From the NCBI GenBank assembly GCA_018971625.1, contig JAGXAJ010000021.1, forward strand, positions 1 to 56,700: a DNA stretch of 56,700 nt, given 5' to 3'. Below are positions 45,851 through 56,700 of this stretch, piece by piece. The notes under the pieces were generated by a model. It did not search any database and was not told where the DNA came from. It worked only from the letters and a program-made list of their open reading frames with translations. The DNA comes from Pseudomonadota bacterium (GTDB lineage Bacteria; Pseudomonadota; Alphaproteobacteria; Rhizobiales; Xanthobacteraceae). The position numbers were made by a program, and so were the translations under genes. Position 1 is the stretch's first letter. The number at the start of each line of letters is the position of its first letter.

Positions 45851-47074
45851 ATGAGGCGGGTTGTCATCACGGGGATGGGCATCGTCTCCTCGATCGGAAA
45901 CAACAGCCAGGAAGTTCTGGCGAGCCTGCATGAGGCGAAATCCGGGATTACGCGGGCGGATAAGTACGCCGAGCTCGGCTTCCGTTCGCAAGTGCAGGGT
46001 GCGCCGACCATCAATCCGGCTGACGTCATCGACCGCCGCGCGATGCGCTTCCTCGGCGAGGGCGCGGCATGGAATCACATCGCGATGGAGCAGGCGATCC
46101 AGGATTCCGGTCTTGATCCTGCCGACGTTTCCAACGCTCGGACCGGCATCATCATGGGTTCGGGCGGCCCTTCGGCACGGACCATCGTTGAGGCCGCCGA
46201 CACCACGCGGAGCAAGGGCCCGAAGCGGGTCGGACCGTTCGCCGTGCCGAAGGCAATGTCGTCGACCGCGTCGGCGACGCTGGCGACCTGGTTCAAGATC
46301 AAGGGCGTCAATTATTCGATCTCGTCGGCCTGTGCGACCTCGAACCATTGCATCGGCAATGCCTATGAGACGATCCAGATCGGCAAGCAGGACATCATCT
46401 TTGCCGGCGGTTGCGAAGAACTCGACTGGTCGCTGTCGGTGTTGTTCGACGCGATGGGCGCGATGTCGTCGAAATACAACGACACGCCTGCGACAGCGTC
46501 GCGGCCTTATGACATTACCCGCGATGGCTTCGTGATCGCTGGCGGCGCCGGTGTGGTGGTGCTCGAGGAACTCGAACACGCCAAGGCGCGGGGCGCGCGC
46601 ATCTACGGTGAAATCATCGGCTATGGCGCGACTTCCGACGGCTACGACATGGTCGCGCCCTCCGGTGAGGGCGCCGAACGCTGCATGCGCATGGCGATGG
46701 CCACCGTCAACAGCAAGATCGATTACATCAACCCGCACGCGACCTCGACTCCGGCAGGTGATCCGCCGGAAATCGAGGCGATCCGAAAAGTGTTCGGAAC
46801 CGGCGACAAGTGTCCCCCGATCGCTGCGACCAAGGCGCTGACCGGACATTCGCTCGGCGCCACCGGCGTGCAGGAGGCGATCTATTCGCTGCTGATGATG
46901 AACAACGGATTCATCTGTGAAAGCGCCAATATCACCGAGCTCGACCCTGTCTTCGCTGACATGCCGATCGTGCGCAAGCGAATCGACAACGCCAGGCTGA
47001 ATACCGTGCTTTCGAATTCATTCGGTTTCGGCGGCACCAACGCCACGCTGGTGTTCCGGCGCCTGGATGCGTGA
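45851..47074 (+). CDS. fabB: 3-oxoacyl-ACP synthase I (FabB)
   Basis: FabB elongates the cis-decenoyl chain made by FabA by condensation with malonyl-ACP. The 407-aa thiolase-fold enzyme shows the Cys-His-His triad: Cys161 ([16 protein letters not shown]), His296 ([16 protein letters not shown]) and His333 ([12 protein letters not shown]). It also has the typical [11 protein letters not shown] ending. It follows fabA by 81 bases and precedes fabI. Confidence 0.97.
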   Translation: MRRVVITGMGIVSSIGNNSQEVLASLHEAKSGITRADKYAELGFRSQVQGAPTINPADVIDRRAMRFLGEGAAWNHIAMEQAIQDSGLDPADVSNARTGIIMGSGGPSARTIVEAADTTRSKGPKRVGPFAVPKAMSSTASATLATWFKIKGVNYSISSACATSNHCIGNAYETIQIGKQDIIFAGGCEELDWSLSVLFDAMGAMSSKYNDTPATASRPYDITRDGFVIAGGAGVVVLEELEHAKARGARIYGEIIGYGATSDGYDMVAPSGEGAERCMRMAMATVNSKIDYINPHATSTPAGDPPEIEAIRKVFGTGDKCPPIAATKALTGHSLGATGVQEAIYSLLMMNNGFICESANITELDPVFADMPIVRKRIDNARLNTVLSNSFGFGGTNATLVFRRLDA

Positions 47075-47211
47075 GGTCAGGTCATCAAGCCCCGCGCAGC
47101 CGGGGGCATCCAGCACGCTGCAGACTTCCGGGATAACCTCGACGCTTCGTATTGCTGGATCACCCGCTTTTGCGGATGATGACATCGGGAACATGAGCGG
47201 AGCGTATCTGT

Positions 47212-48012
47212 ATGCAAGACCTGATGAAGGGCAAACGCGGGCTGATCATGGGCGTGGCCAATGATCATTCGATCGCCTGGGGCATCGCCAGAACGCTGGC
47301 GGCGCAAGGTGCGGAACTTGCGTTCACCTATCAGGGCGAGGCGCTGGGCAAGCGCGTCAAGCCGCTGGCCGAGCAGGTGGGCGCTTCCCTTGTGTTGCCC
47401 TGTGACGTCGAGGATATCGAAAGCGTCGATGCCGTGTTCGAAACGCTGAGGGCTAGCTGGGGCCGTCTGGATTTTCTCGTTCATGCCATTGGCTTCACCG
47501 ACAAGAATGAATTGCGCGGCCGATATGCCGACACCAGCCGCGATAATTTCTCGCGCTCGATGGTGATCTCGTGCTTTTCCTTCACCGAGACCGCCAAGCG
47601 CGCTGCCGAATTGATGCCCGAGAGCGGCGGCTCCATCATCACGCTGACCTTCGGCGGATCGGCCCGCGTGATGCCGAATTATAACGTCATGGGCGTGGTG
47701 AAGGCGGCGCTGGAGGCGTCCGTGCGCTATCTTGCGTTCGATTTCGGCCGTCGGAAGATCCGGGTCAATGCGATTTCGGCGGGGCCGGTCCGCACGCTCG
47801 CGGGAGCCGTAATCGGCGATGCCCGCACGATGTTCGCATTCCAGCAAAAGCATTCGCCACTCGGTCGCGGCGTCTCGCTCGACGAACTCGGCTGCGCGGC
47901 GTTGTACCTGCTGTCGGACCTGTCGAGCGCTGTCACCGGCGAAATCCACTACGTGGATTCCGGCTACAACATCATCTCGATGCCGCGGCCGGAGGATCTG
48001 ACGGCGGAGTAG
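47212..48012 (+). CDS. fabI: Enoyl-ACP reductase (NADH) FabI
   Basis: It reduces the enoyl-ACP double bond in the last step of each elongation cycle; FabI is the target of triclosan-type inhibitors. The 266-aa product has the modified Rossmann start GLIMGVANDHSIAWGIA, and the catalytic Tyr157-x6-Lys164 in PNYNVMGVVKAALEA. The residue aligned with the second conserved tyrosine (E. coli Tyr146, in LTYLG) is Phe147 (LTFGGSARVM). It ends the fabA-fabB-fabI run; its stop is 5 bases from the convergent GST gene. Confidence 0.95.
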   Translation: MQDLMKGKRGLIMGVANDHSIAWGIARTLAAQGAELAFTYQGEALGKRVKPLAEQVGASLVLPCDVEDIESVDAVFETLRASWGRLDFLVHAIGFTDKNELRGRYADTSRDNFSRSMVISCFSFTETAKRAAELMPESGGSIITLTFGGSARVMPNYNVMGVVKAALEASVRYLAFDFGRRKIRVNAISAGPVRTLAGAVIGDARTMFAFQQKHSPLGRGVSLDELGCAALYLLSDLSSAVTGEIHYVDSGYNIISMPRPEDLTAE

Positions 48013-48017
48013 GCTGC

Positions 48018-48614
48018 CTATCCCGCCGCGATCTGCACGGCCCGCTGGAACGCGGGTCGAGCCACGCAGCGGGCGATATAGCCGTCGAATGAGGGACGCG
48101 ACGGCACCATCTTGAATAGCCGCACCGAGAAGTTCAGCGCCGAACCGATCGCGATGTCGGCGGTGGAAAAGTTTTCGCCGAGAATCCAGGGGCCTTTTTC
48201 CAAGGCCTTGTCGAGCACGTCGTAGACGCGCTGCGCGTCGCCCCAGCCCGCAGCCACCGAATTCATCTCGATCTTGGTCGCGATCTGCACCATCGCGGGC
48301 TCGATACAGCCAGGCGCGAAGAACAGCCAATAGAGATATTTCGCGCGCAACGGATCGCCCAAGGCGGGCGCCAGTTTCGCCTCGGGATAGCGCTCGGCGA
48401 CATAGGCGCAGATCGCTGCGGCCTCTGCCATCGTCGCCTCGCCGTCCTGCAGCGCCGGGACCTTTGCCATCGGATTGATCGCGAGATATTCCCGCGTCTT
48501 CTGCGCGCCGGCCGTGATGTCGGTCAGCACGCGCTCGTAGGGCTGACCGGTTTCTTCCATCAGCCAGAGCGCGGTGAACGAACGCGAGCGCGGCGACCAA
48601 TAGAGCTTCATCAT
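48018..48614 (-). CDS. Glutathione S-transferase family protein
   Basis: A 198-aa cytosolic GST-fold protein. The N-terminal thioredoxin-like domain begins MKLYWSPRSRSFTALWLMEE, and NPMAKVPALQDGEATMAEAA holds the cis-proline and the conserved Glu-Ala step of the G-site. The C-terminal helical domain contains GPWILGENFSTADIAIGSAL. The substrate cannot be read from sequence. The start is ATGATG at 48614 after GAGAG. It is convergent with fabI. Confidence 0.9.
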   Translation of the reverse strand: MMKLYWSPRSRSFTALWLMEETGQPYERVLTDITAGAQKTREYLAINPMAKVPALQDGEATMAEAAAICAYVAERYPEAKLAPALGDPLRAKYLYWLFFAPGCIEPAMVQIATKIEMNSVAAGWGDAQRVYDVLDKALEKGPWILGENFSTADIAIGSALNFSVRLFKMVPSRPSFDGYIARCVARPAFQRAVQIAAG

Positions 48615-48706
48615 GCGACGTTCTCTCTGTTCACGCGATTGGATCACGACGTTTCAATTGTAGACCGGAAATTGCGGTGGCACGAGGGCCCGCGAGAGGT
48701 GCGCTC

Positions 48707-49528
48707 TCATTCGGCCTTGAGATAGGGCGGCAGCAACCGGTCGACCGTTGCGGAAACCAAGGCACGCGTCCGGTCGCGGAGCACCGCGCTGGCGGCAGCA
48801 ATCGACGGAGGTTCAGGAAAATATTCGTTATCAAGGATTTTCATTGGATCTTCGGTCAACCGAAGCGACTCCTGGAATCGCGCAACGATATCCGCGCCGT
48901 TATGCGGTTGCGTGGCGAAAGTCTGCCCATCGAGCGATGTCAACGCGATATTGGCGAACAGATGGCTGTGACCGAGGATGCTGCCAAGGCCCTGCTTAAA
49001 GGCGCCGATGCCGTCAAGCCTCTGATTGGTGCCGGGTAATTGTCCGGAGAATCGGGTAATGACGAGGTACCGTTCGCAGCCGGCGTTGGCGGCAATGCCG
49101 CTAACGATCGCGGGCAGGCCTTCGCGCGGATCGGGCAGCAGTCGCGATGCAGGGTGATAGTAATGTTCGAAGGCGCCGGGCGGGTAAGCGATCCTGCGGA
49201 CGGGAAGGGCCTGACCGGCCGCCGCGCGAACCCGCGCGAAGATGAGGTCGTCGAGTCCCCAATTGGTGGCAACCTCGGCGTATTCGTTTCCGAATACCGT
49301 GAGACCAATTTTTTGGACCACGAACGAGTCGCCGACCGCCGGAATAACCCCGAGGCGGCAAGGTCCATGATCGATCACCACCGGTTCGATTGCCGCTTTT
49401 GTCCGTGAAGCGGGTTTCTTGACCGCTGGCTTGACCGCGCGAGACGGTGCTTGAGCAGGTGGGCTTTGAGCCCAGATCGGTGCAGCCAGGCACGACAAGA
49501 CGATTGCGACGATGGATAAACGGACCAT
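48707..49528 (-). CDS. Hypothetical secreted protein
   Basis: I do not recognise a family. The 273-aa product has a signal peptide (RLSIVAIVLSCLAAPIWA, cleavage probably after WAQ) and a basic linker (AVKPAVKKPASRTKAA). The mature domain contains HGPCRLGVIPAVGDSFVVQK, YLVITRFSGQLPGTNQRLDG and GIGAFKQGLGSILGHSHLFA. Two cysteines (PCRL and GCERY) could pair. No transmembrane helix follows the signal. It is on the same strand as the GNAT gene and may be co-transcribed. Confidence 0.7.
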   Translation of the reverse strand: MVRLSIVAIVLSCLAAPIWAQSPPAQAPSRAVKPAVKKPASRTKAAIEPVVIDHGPCRLGVIPAVGDSFVVQKIGLTVFGNEYAEVATNWGLDDLIFARVRAAAGQALPVRRIAYPPGAFEHYYHPASRLLPDPREGLPAIVSGIAANAGCERYLVITRFSGQLPGTNQRLDGIGAFKQGLGSILGHSHLFANIALTSLDGQTFATQPHNGADIVARFQESLRLTEDPMKILDNEYFPEPPSIAAASAVLRDRTRALVSATVDRLLPPYLKAE

Positions 49529-49619
49529 GGAAACTCGGGAAAAGGCTGGGGCGGGTGATACGATAATTTGAAACTATAACGTGTAGTCTTGCTGGGTCAA
49601 GCTGACGCCGCCGGCGGTT

Positions 49620-50078
49620 TCACGCGGCTTTACTTTTCCATCGGTAATGTTTCATGACAAATCCGGTCATCGGTTCGACCGCTTCTTTTTCGAACACAAA
49701 GCCCTCGCGTTCGTACCAGCGCCAGGCCCTTTCATTTTCGCGCGCGCAGCGCAGCCAGATTTCGTCCGGCAGCCGCGCCCGGGTGAAGGCAAGCAGTTGG
49801 CGTCCGAGATTGCGGCCCTGGTAGTCGGGGACCACGAACAACTGGTCGAGATAGCGTTTGCCGAAATGCAGTGCGAGCATCGCGGCGAGTTTTCCCTCGT
49901 CATCGGCAACGAAAAGGCTCCAGCCCTTCTCGATTTCCATCGGGACCCGCGCGCGCAACTTCGCCAGCAGGAAGTTGCTGGCCTGTTCGAGACCGGTCGA
50001 AACCCAGCTGTCCATCCAGACGCGCGCGACTTCGTCATATTCGTCGCGCTGCGCGGGGCGGATCAGGGGCGGTGGCAT
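49620..50078 (-). CDS. GNAT family N-acetyltransferase
   Basis: A 152-aa acetyl-CoA-dependent acetyltransferase. The acetyl-CoA loop is LDQLFVVPDYQGRNLGRQLL (V-x-x-x-x-QGRNLG). The preceding strand LAAMLALHF and the following ENERAWRWYEREGFVFEKEA (motif B, bulky-hydrophobic GF) fit the fold. MPPPLIRPAQRDEYDEVARV is a common N-terminus. The acceptor substrate is unknown. Confidence 0.88.
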   Translation of the reverse strand: MPPPLIRPAQRDEYDEVARVWMDSWVSTGLEQASNFLLAKLRARVPMEIEKGWSLFVADDEGKLAAMLALHFGKRYLDQLFVVPDYQGRNLGRQLLAFTRARLPDEIWLRCARENERAWRWYEREGFVFEKEAVEPMTGFVMKHYRWKSKAA

Positions 50079-50160
50079 GCACGAACTTCCAAAAAAATCC
50101 GTTGACCACTATTCGTCATTCCGGCGGTGTGCGCAACGCGCGAACATGCTTGACCAAAGC

Positions 50161-50190
50161 AAAAAAAGGGCGGCCTTGCGGGCCGCCCTT
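50161..50190 (-). terminator. Rho-independent terminator after katG
   Basis: On the minus strand AAGGGCGGCC and GGCCGCCCTT pair perfectly (10 bp) around a 5-base loop and are followed by a run of T. It lies 20 bases after the katG stop. Symmetry could also serve plus-strand transcripts, but no plus-strand gene enters it. Confidence 0.9.
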
Positions 50191-50209
50191 GATTGTTATT
50201 CACCGCAGA

Positions 50210-52699
<2,490 letters not shown>

Positions 52700-53671
52700 A
52701 TGATTACGCTCAAACAGCTTCGTTATCTCTCGGCGCTGGCCAAACATGGCCATTTCGGCCGCGCGGCGGAAGCCTGCGCTGTCACCCAGCCGGCGCTGTC
52801 GATGCAGATTCGCGATCTCGAGCGCACGCTTGGGGTAGCCGTGGTCGAGCGTCGTCCGGGCGAGGCGATGTTGACCGAAGTAGGCCGCGAGATCGCGCGC
52901 CGCGGCGAGAACGTGCTCGCGGCCTCGCGCGATCTGGTCGATTTCGCGCGGCATCGCGGCGGGCTTTTGATGGGACGGTTGACGCTCGGCGTGATTCCGT
53001 CGCTCGCGCCCTATCTGCTGCCACGGATTCTGCCGCCGCTGCAGAACAGATTCCCCGACCTGCGGCTTGAATTGCGCGAGACGCAAACGCGGCAACTGGT
53101 CGATGAAATCAAAAGCGGTGCGCTCGATGCCGCGATGCTCGCGCTTCCGGTCGGCGAGCCCGACATCGAAACGCTGGCGCTGTTCGAAGACCTGTTCCTG
53201 CTGGCGGTGCCCGCGGCCGATCCGCGCGCGGACACCGCGCGAGTTGCCGCCGACGATATCGATCAGAGCCGGCTGATCCTGCTGGAAGACGGCCATTGCC
53301 TGCGCGATCAGGCACTGGCGTTCTGCGCGACGGCGCGCAATCGCGTCGGCGGCGCAGGCGGCACGGCGTTCGCCGCCTCCAGCCTCACCACCGTCATGCA
53401 GATGGTCGCAAACGGCTACGGCGTGACGCTGATTCCGCAAATCGCCGCCGATGTCGAACGGCGCGACGACCGGGTGAAACTGCTGCGGCTGGAACAGCCG
53501 GAGCCCGGCCGCAGCATCGGCCTGGCGTTCCGCCGCACCTCGCCGCGCAAGGCGGATTTTGCGGCGCTGGGCGAAGTGGTCAGGGAAAGCGCGGGCGCGG
53601 CAGCGGCGCCGGCCGCAGGTGAAAACGTTCGTTCATCGCCGCGCCCAAACAAAAACAGAAAGGGCGGTTGA
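52700..53671 (+). CDS. oxyR: Hydrogen-peroxide-sensing regulator OxyR (LysR family)
   Basis: A LysR-type activator that forms an intramolecular disulfide on contact with hydrogen peroxide and turns on katG. The 323-aa product has the N-terminal winged helix (TLKQLRYLSALAKHGHFGRA, then QPALSMQIRDLERTLG). The redox pair is Cys200 and Cys209 (LLEDGHCLRDQALAFC), spaced 9 residues as in E. coli Cys199/Cys208. A C-terminal Ala-rich tail (ESAGAAAAPAAGENV) is unusual. The ATG at 52700 is the family start; reading farther upstream is not supported. Its stop lies in the loop of the terminator. Confidence 0.94.
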   Translation: MITLKQLRYLSALAKHGHFGRAAEACAVTQPALSMQIRDLERTLGVAVVERRPGEAMLTEVGREIARRGENVLAASRDLVDFARHRGGLLMGRLTLGVIPSLAPYLLPRILPPLQNRFPDLRLELRETQTRQLVDEIKSGALDAAMLALPVGEPDIETLALFEDLFLLAVPAADPRADTARVAADDIDQSRLILLEDGHCLRDQALAFCATARNRVGGAGGTAFAASSLTTVMQMVANGYGVTLIPQIAADVERRDDRVKLLRLEQPEPGRSIGLAFRRTSPRKADFAALGEVVRESAGAAAAPAAGENVRSSPRPNKNRKGG

Positions 53672-53690
53672 AGCCGCCCTTTGTTTGCTT
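53659..53690. terminator. Bidirectional terminator between oxyR and pnp
   Basis: AAAGGGCGG and CCGCCCTTT form a 9-bp stem around TTGAAG, followed on the plus strand by GTTTG and on the minus strand by CTGTTTTTGTTTG. It can stop both convergent genes. The oxyR TGA lies in the loop. Confidence 0.85.
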
Positions 53691-53740
53691 GAGCTAACCT
53701 TTTCCGTTCCGATGGAATCGGAACGGGGCTCTGGATTCTC

Positions 53741-53820
53741 GTTTTGACGCGTTTTCCTTACGCGAACCGGCATCCACCCACGGATCACGTCCGAGGGCAT
53801 GCTTCGCTCGAAAACGCTCT
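53741..53820 (+). repeat. 80-bp dispersed repeat, copy 2 (3' of pnp)
   Basis: The second copy of the element at 19468-19547, with 73 of 80 positions identical. It lies 10 bases downstream of the pnp stop, in the same orientation relative to its gene as copy 1 has to addA. Terminal words GCGTTTTC and GAAAACGC are inverted. Confidence 0.85.
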
Positions 53821-53829
53821 AACCGCCGT

Positions 53830-55983
53830 TTACTCGCCGGCCGCTTCGCGCGGCGCGGCTTCGGTCTTTTGCTTGGCCTCGAGATCCTCGCCGGTGGTCT
53901 GGTCGACCGCTCTCATCGAAAGCCGGGTCTTGCCGCGGTCGTCGAAACCGAGCAGCTTGACCTTGACCTTGTCGCCTTCCTTGACGACGTCGGAGGTCTT
54001 TTGCACGCGATTGGCTGCGAGCTGGCTGATATGGACCAGCCCGTCCTTGGCGCCGAAGAAATTCACGAATGCGCCGAACTCCATCACCTTGACGACGGTG
54101 CCGTCATAGATCTGGCCGATCTCCGGATCGGAAGCGATCGACTTGATCCACTTGATGGCCGCCTTGATCGATTCGCCATCGGCGGACGCCACCTTCACGG
54201 TGCCGTCGTCCTCGATGTTGACCTTGGCGCCGGTCTTCTCGACGATCTCGCGGATCACCTTGCCGCCGGTGCCGATCACTTCGCGGATCTTGTCGGTCGG
54301 GATCTTGAAGGTCTCAATGCGCGGCGCGTATTCGCCGAGCTCGGCGCGCGCGGCGGTCAAGGCTTTCGACATCTCGCCAAGGATGTGCATCCGCCCTTCC
54401 TTGGCCTGGCCGAGCGCCACCTTCATGATCTCCTCGGTGATGCCCTCGATCTTGATGTCCATCTGCAGCGAGGTGATCCCCTGATCGGTGCCGGCAACCT
54501 TGAAGTCCATGTCTCCGAGATGGTCCTCGTCGCCAAGAATATCGGACAGCACGGCGTAGCGGGAACCTTCCAGGATCAGGCCCATGGCGATGCCCGCCGT
54601 CGGCCGCTTCAAGGGAACACCCGCGTCCATTAGCGCCAGCGAGGCGCCACAGACCGACGCCATCGAGGATGATCCGTTCGACTCGGTGATCTCTGAAACC
54701 ACGCGCACGGTATAGGGGAATTCGTGATGTGGCGGCAGCACCGGGTGGATCGCGCGCCAGGCCAGCTTGCCATGGCCGATCTCCCGGCGCTTGGTGCCGC
54801 CGAGCCGTCCGGTTTCACCGACCGAGTAGGGCGGAAAGTTATAGTGCAGCAGGAACTGCTCTTTGTAGGTTCCCGACAACGAGTCGATGTACTGCTCGTC
54901 CTCGCCGGTGCCGAGCGTGGTCACGACCATCGCCTGGGTTTCACCGCGGGTGAACAGCGCCGAACCGTGAGCGCGCGGCAGCACGCCGACTTCGGCGACG
55001 ATATTGCGGACCGTCCTGACGTCACGGCCGTCGATACGCTTGCCGGTGTCGAGGACGTTCCAGCGAACAATCTTGGCTTCCAGTTCCTTGAACACCCCGG
55101 CGACGCGCAGCTTGTCGTATTTCGGTTCCTGCCCTTCCGGGAAGTAGTGCGCCATGACCTTTTCCTTGGCCTTGCCGACCGCGTTGTAGCGGTCCTGCTT
55201 GACTGGAATGGCATAGGCGGCGCGCAGATCGGCCTCGATCAGCCCAAGCATTTCCTTTTCCAGCGCGCTTTCGTCGACGATCTTGACCTCGCGCGGCTCC
55301 TTGGCAGCCTTTTCGGCCAGCTCGATGATCGCATTGATCACCGGTTGGAAGTGTCGATGGCCGAACATCACGGCGCCGAGCATGATGTCTTCGTTCAGCT
55401 CCTTGGCTTCCGATTCCACCATCAGCACGGCCTCGGCGGTTCCGGCAACGACCAGGTCGAGCTGGGTTTCGGTCATCTCGTCGAGCGTCGGGTTGAGCAC
55501 GTATTCGTCGTTGGCGAAGCCGACCCGCGCGGCTCCGATCGGACCCTTGAAGGGCGCGCCGGAAATCGTCAGCGCGGCCGAGGCGGCGACCATCGCCAGC
55601 ACATCGGGATCGTTCTCCATGTCATGCGACAGCACGGTGACGATGACCTGGGTTTCGTTACGCCAGCCCTCGACGAACAGCGGGCGGATCGGGCGGTCGA
55701 TCAGGCGGGAAACCAGGGTTTCCTTTTCGGTCGGCCGGCCTTCGCGCTTGAAATAGCCGCCGGGAATGCGACCCGCGGCGTAAGCCTTCTCCTGGTAGTC
55801 GACGGTCAGCGGCAGGAAGTCGACGCCTTCGCGCGGCGCCTTCGCGGCAACCACGGTGGCGAGCACCACGGTCTCGCCATAGCTCGCCAGCACGGCGCCG
55901 TCGGCCTGACGGGCTATCTTGCCGGTTTCAAGCCTGAGGGAACGGCCACCCCAGTCGATCTCGACTGAATGCTTGTTGAACAT
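53830..55983 (-). CDS. pnp: Polyribonucleotide nucleotidyltransferase (PNPase)
   Basis: A phosphorolytic 3'-to-5' exoribonuclease of the degradosome that also turns over structured and small RNAs. The 717-aa product has two RNase PH domains (about residues 12-140 and 320-460), a helical linker, a KH domain (residues about 555-615, with the GxxG loop in [13 protein letters not shown]) and a C-terminal S1 domain ([20 protein letters not shown]). The active-site segment is [20 protein letters not shown]. It follows rpsO and truB, the conserved truB-rpsO-pnp arrangement. Confidence 0.97.
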   Translation of the reverse strand: MFNKHSVEIDWGGRSLRLETGKIARQADGAVLASYGETVVLATVVAAKAPREGVDFLPLTVDYQEKAYAAGRIPGGYFKREGRPTEKETLVSRLIDRPIRPLFVEGWRNETQVIVTVLSHDMENDPDVLAMVAASAALTISGAPFKGPIGAARVGFANDEYVLNPTLDEMTETQLDLVVAGTAEAVLMVESEAKELNEDIMLGAVMFGHRHFQPVINAIIELAEKAAKEPREVKIVDESALEKEMLGLIEADLRAAYAIPVKQDRYNAVGKAKEKVMAHYFPEGQEPKYDKLRVAGVFKELEAKIVRWNVLDTGKRIDGRDVRTVRNIVAEVGVLPRAHGSALFTRGETQAMVVTTLGTGEDEQYIDSLSGTYKEQFLLHYNFPPYSVGETGRLGGTKRREIGHGKLAWRAIHPVLPPHHEFPYTVRVVSEITESNGSSSMASVCGASLALMDAGVPLKRPTAGIAMGLILEGSRYAVLSDILGDEDHLGDMDFKVAGTDQGITSLQMDIKIEGITEEIMKVALGQAKEGRMHILGEMSKALTAARAELGEYAPRIETFKIPTDKIREVIGTGGKVIREIVEKTGAKVNIEDDGTVKVASADGESIKAAIKWIKSIASDPEIGQIYDGTVVKVMEFGAFVNFFGAKDGLVHISQLAANRVQKTSDVVKEGDKVKVKLLGFDDRGKTRLSMRAVDQTTGEDLEAKQKTEAAPREAAGE

Positions 55984-56273
55984 TTCTATCTTCTTTCATG
56001 GTTCACGAAAGAAACGGCGCCTGAAACACCAAGACCATGCGCAAGATTGCGGGACACTGATCACAACGAGCGATCAGCAACCGGCGATCCTGCCATGGTC
56101 TTTATATTTCGGATGGCATCCATCCTTTCGAGCAGTCACGGGCATCTTGCCCCGTCCAGCGGCCGGATTGCTGCTGGACGATCTTGCGCATGATCGTCTT
56201 TCAAAATTCGAAAGTGCTGTTGTCGGAAAATCATGCGAAAGCGCGCAACAGGCGCGCGCGTACTCTTCCGATA
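55984..56273 (-). promoter_or_regulatory. rpsO-pnp spacer with leader hairpins
   Basis: A 290-base spacer. On the minus strand it contains a perfect 8-bp hairpin CGTCCAGC/GCTGGACG (56153-56180) and a CTGATC/GATCAG hairpin nearer pnp. In E. coli the pnp leader is a double-stranded structure cut by RNase III and bound by PNPase for autoregulation; a similar role is plausible here. No gene was seen in the gap. Confidence 0.4.
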
Positions 56274-56543
56274 TCAACGACGAATGTTGTGCTTTTCGAG
56301 TAGCGCCTTGTAACGCGCCTCGTTCTTCTTCTTGATGTAATCGAGGAGAGAACGGCGCGTCGACACCAGCTTCAGCAAGCCGCGCCGGGAATGATTGTCG
56401 TTCACATGGGTCTTGAAGTGCCCGGTGAGGTTGTTGATGCGTTCCGACAGGATTGCAACCTGCACCTCGGGCGAGCCGGTGTCGCCGGCCTTGTTGGCAT
56501 TCGCCTTGATGACTTCCGCTTTGCGTTCGGCGGTAATCGACAT
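56274..56543 (-). CDS. rpsO: 30S ribosomal protein S15
   Basis: A primary 16S-rRNA-binding protein (89 aa) needed to assemble the platform of the 30S subunit. The sequence [59 protein letters not shown] and [19 protein letters not shown] is the standard S15 fold. ATG at 56543 is used; a TTG two codons earlier is in frame but adds nothing conserved. It follows truB by 12 bases and is followed by pnp. Confidence 0.97.
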   Translation of the reverse strand: MSITAERKAEVIKANANKAGDTGSPEVQVAILSERINNLTGHFKTHVNDNHSRRGLLKLVSTRRSLLDYIKKKNEARYKALLEKHNIRR

Positions 56544-56555
56544 CGTCAAACACTT

Positions 56556-56700
56556 TCATTTGTTGCGAGCCGGACTGGCAGTCAGCCCGGTCAGGTTGAA
56601 CACGCGCTTGGGGATGAGTTCGCCATTGCCAATTTCGGCGAGGGCCAGAAGCCGGCCTGCCACCGTGACATAGACTGTGCCGCTACTATTGGGCGCATCC
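56556..56700 (-). CDS. truB: tRNA pseudouridine(55) synthase TruB (C-terminal end)
   Basis: The minus-strand frame from the window edge reads SGTVYVTVAGRLLALAEIG then NGELIPKRVFNLTGL and stops at 56556. This is the PUA-like tail of TruB (AxGxLLALAEIexGxLkPkRVFN). The rest, including the catalytic domain, lies beyond the window. Position before rpsO is the conserved truB-rpsO-pnp order. TruB makes pseudouridine 55 in the tRNA T loop. Confidence 0.88.
   Translation of the reverse strand, partial: DAPNSSGTVYVTVAGRLLALAEIGNGELIPKRVFNLTGLTASPARNK

Noticed and set aside
45647..46849. Minus-strand open frame of 400 codons over fabB
   Set aside because: Shadow of fabB; the translated text has no recognisable domain.
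47077..48600. Long minus-strand open frame over fabI and the GST gene
   Set aside because: FabI and the GST are clearly recognisable on their own frames; this frame is open only because of GC-rich codon bias.

Overview
The window is GC-rich chromosomal DNA of an alphaproteobacterium, almost certainly Bradyrhizobium or a close relative in the Nitrobacteraceae. The protein styles point there: Irr with both a GCPWHD heme motif and an HHH motif, the acidic TIGR02300 protein with a GTG start, a small heat-shock gene with a ROSE-type RNA thermometer, and an AccD without a full zinc ribbon. So does the gene order, in which a long block of core genes is only lightly interrupted. No ribosomal RNA, phage, CRISPR array or complete insertion sequence was found. 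The taxonomic call rests on recalled protein style, not on a search.

Layout. 1-2786: end of rpoN, hpf and ptsN (nitrogen sigma factor and its usual neighbours). 2990-3850: heat-shock operon hsp20-DUF1150 behind an RpoH-like promoter and a ROSE-like leader. 3928-4930: a decayed sugar-ABC ATPase gene joined to the tail of what looks like a CaiB/BaiF CoA-transferase gene. 5072-5147: tRNA-Ala(GGC). 5265-11912: TIGR02300 protein, then aroA-cmk-rpsA, sppA, ihfB and lapA. 11973-17767: trpF-trpB-trpA-accD-folC, with a small DUF559 nuclease cassette flanked by inverted palindromic repeats wedged between trpB and trpA. 17873-26175, minus strand: a stand-alone ATP-dependent DNA ligase, trxA, addA and addB.

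26352-28378 is an accessory patch (small orphan genes, an ABM-domain protein and a RidA protein) lying between addB and the murU-like gene. 28587-38377, minus strand: murU-like nucleotidyltransferase, PilZ protein, a TsaE-AmgK fusion, an orphan PAS histidine kinase, dut, coaBC, ubiB and ubiE. The coaBC product carries an N-terminal FitA-like ribbon-helix-helix domain, and a perfect 19-bp palindrome lies just upstream of its start. 38458-44305: mutM, two secreted SH3 proteins, a secreted protease-like protein, moeB and a 2-hydroxyacid dehydrogenase. 44430-48012: irr divergent from fabA-fabB-fabI. 48018-50078: GST, a secreted protein and a GNAT. 50210-53671: katG divergent from oxyR. 53830-56700: pnp, rpsO and the end of truB.

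Most genes are housekeeping: translation (rpsA, rpsO, pnp, truB, hpf), aromatic amino acids (aroA, trp), fatty acids (accD, fab), ubiquinone (ubiE, ubiB), CoA (coaBC), DNA repair (addAB, mutM, ligase, dut), peptidoglycan recycling (amgK, murU) and oxidative or iron stress (katG, oxyR, irr). The least ordinary signals are the RHH-CoaBC fusion with its palindrome, the DUF559 repeat cassette, the ROSE leader, the chimeric pseudogene and an 80-bp repeat found at the 3' ends of both addA and pnp.
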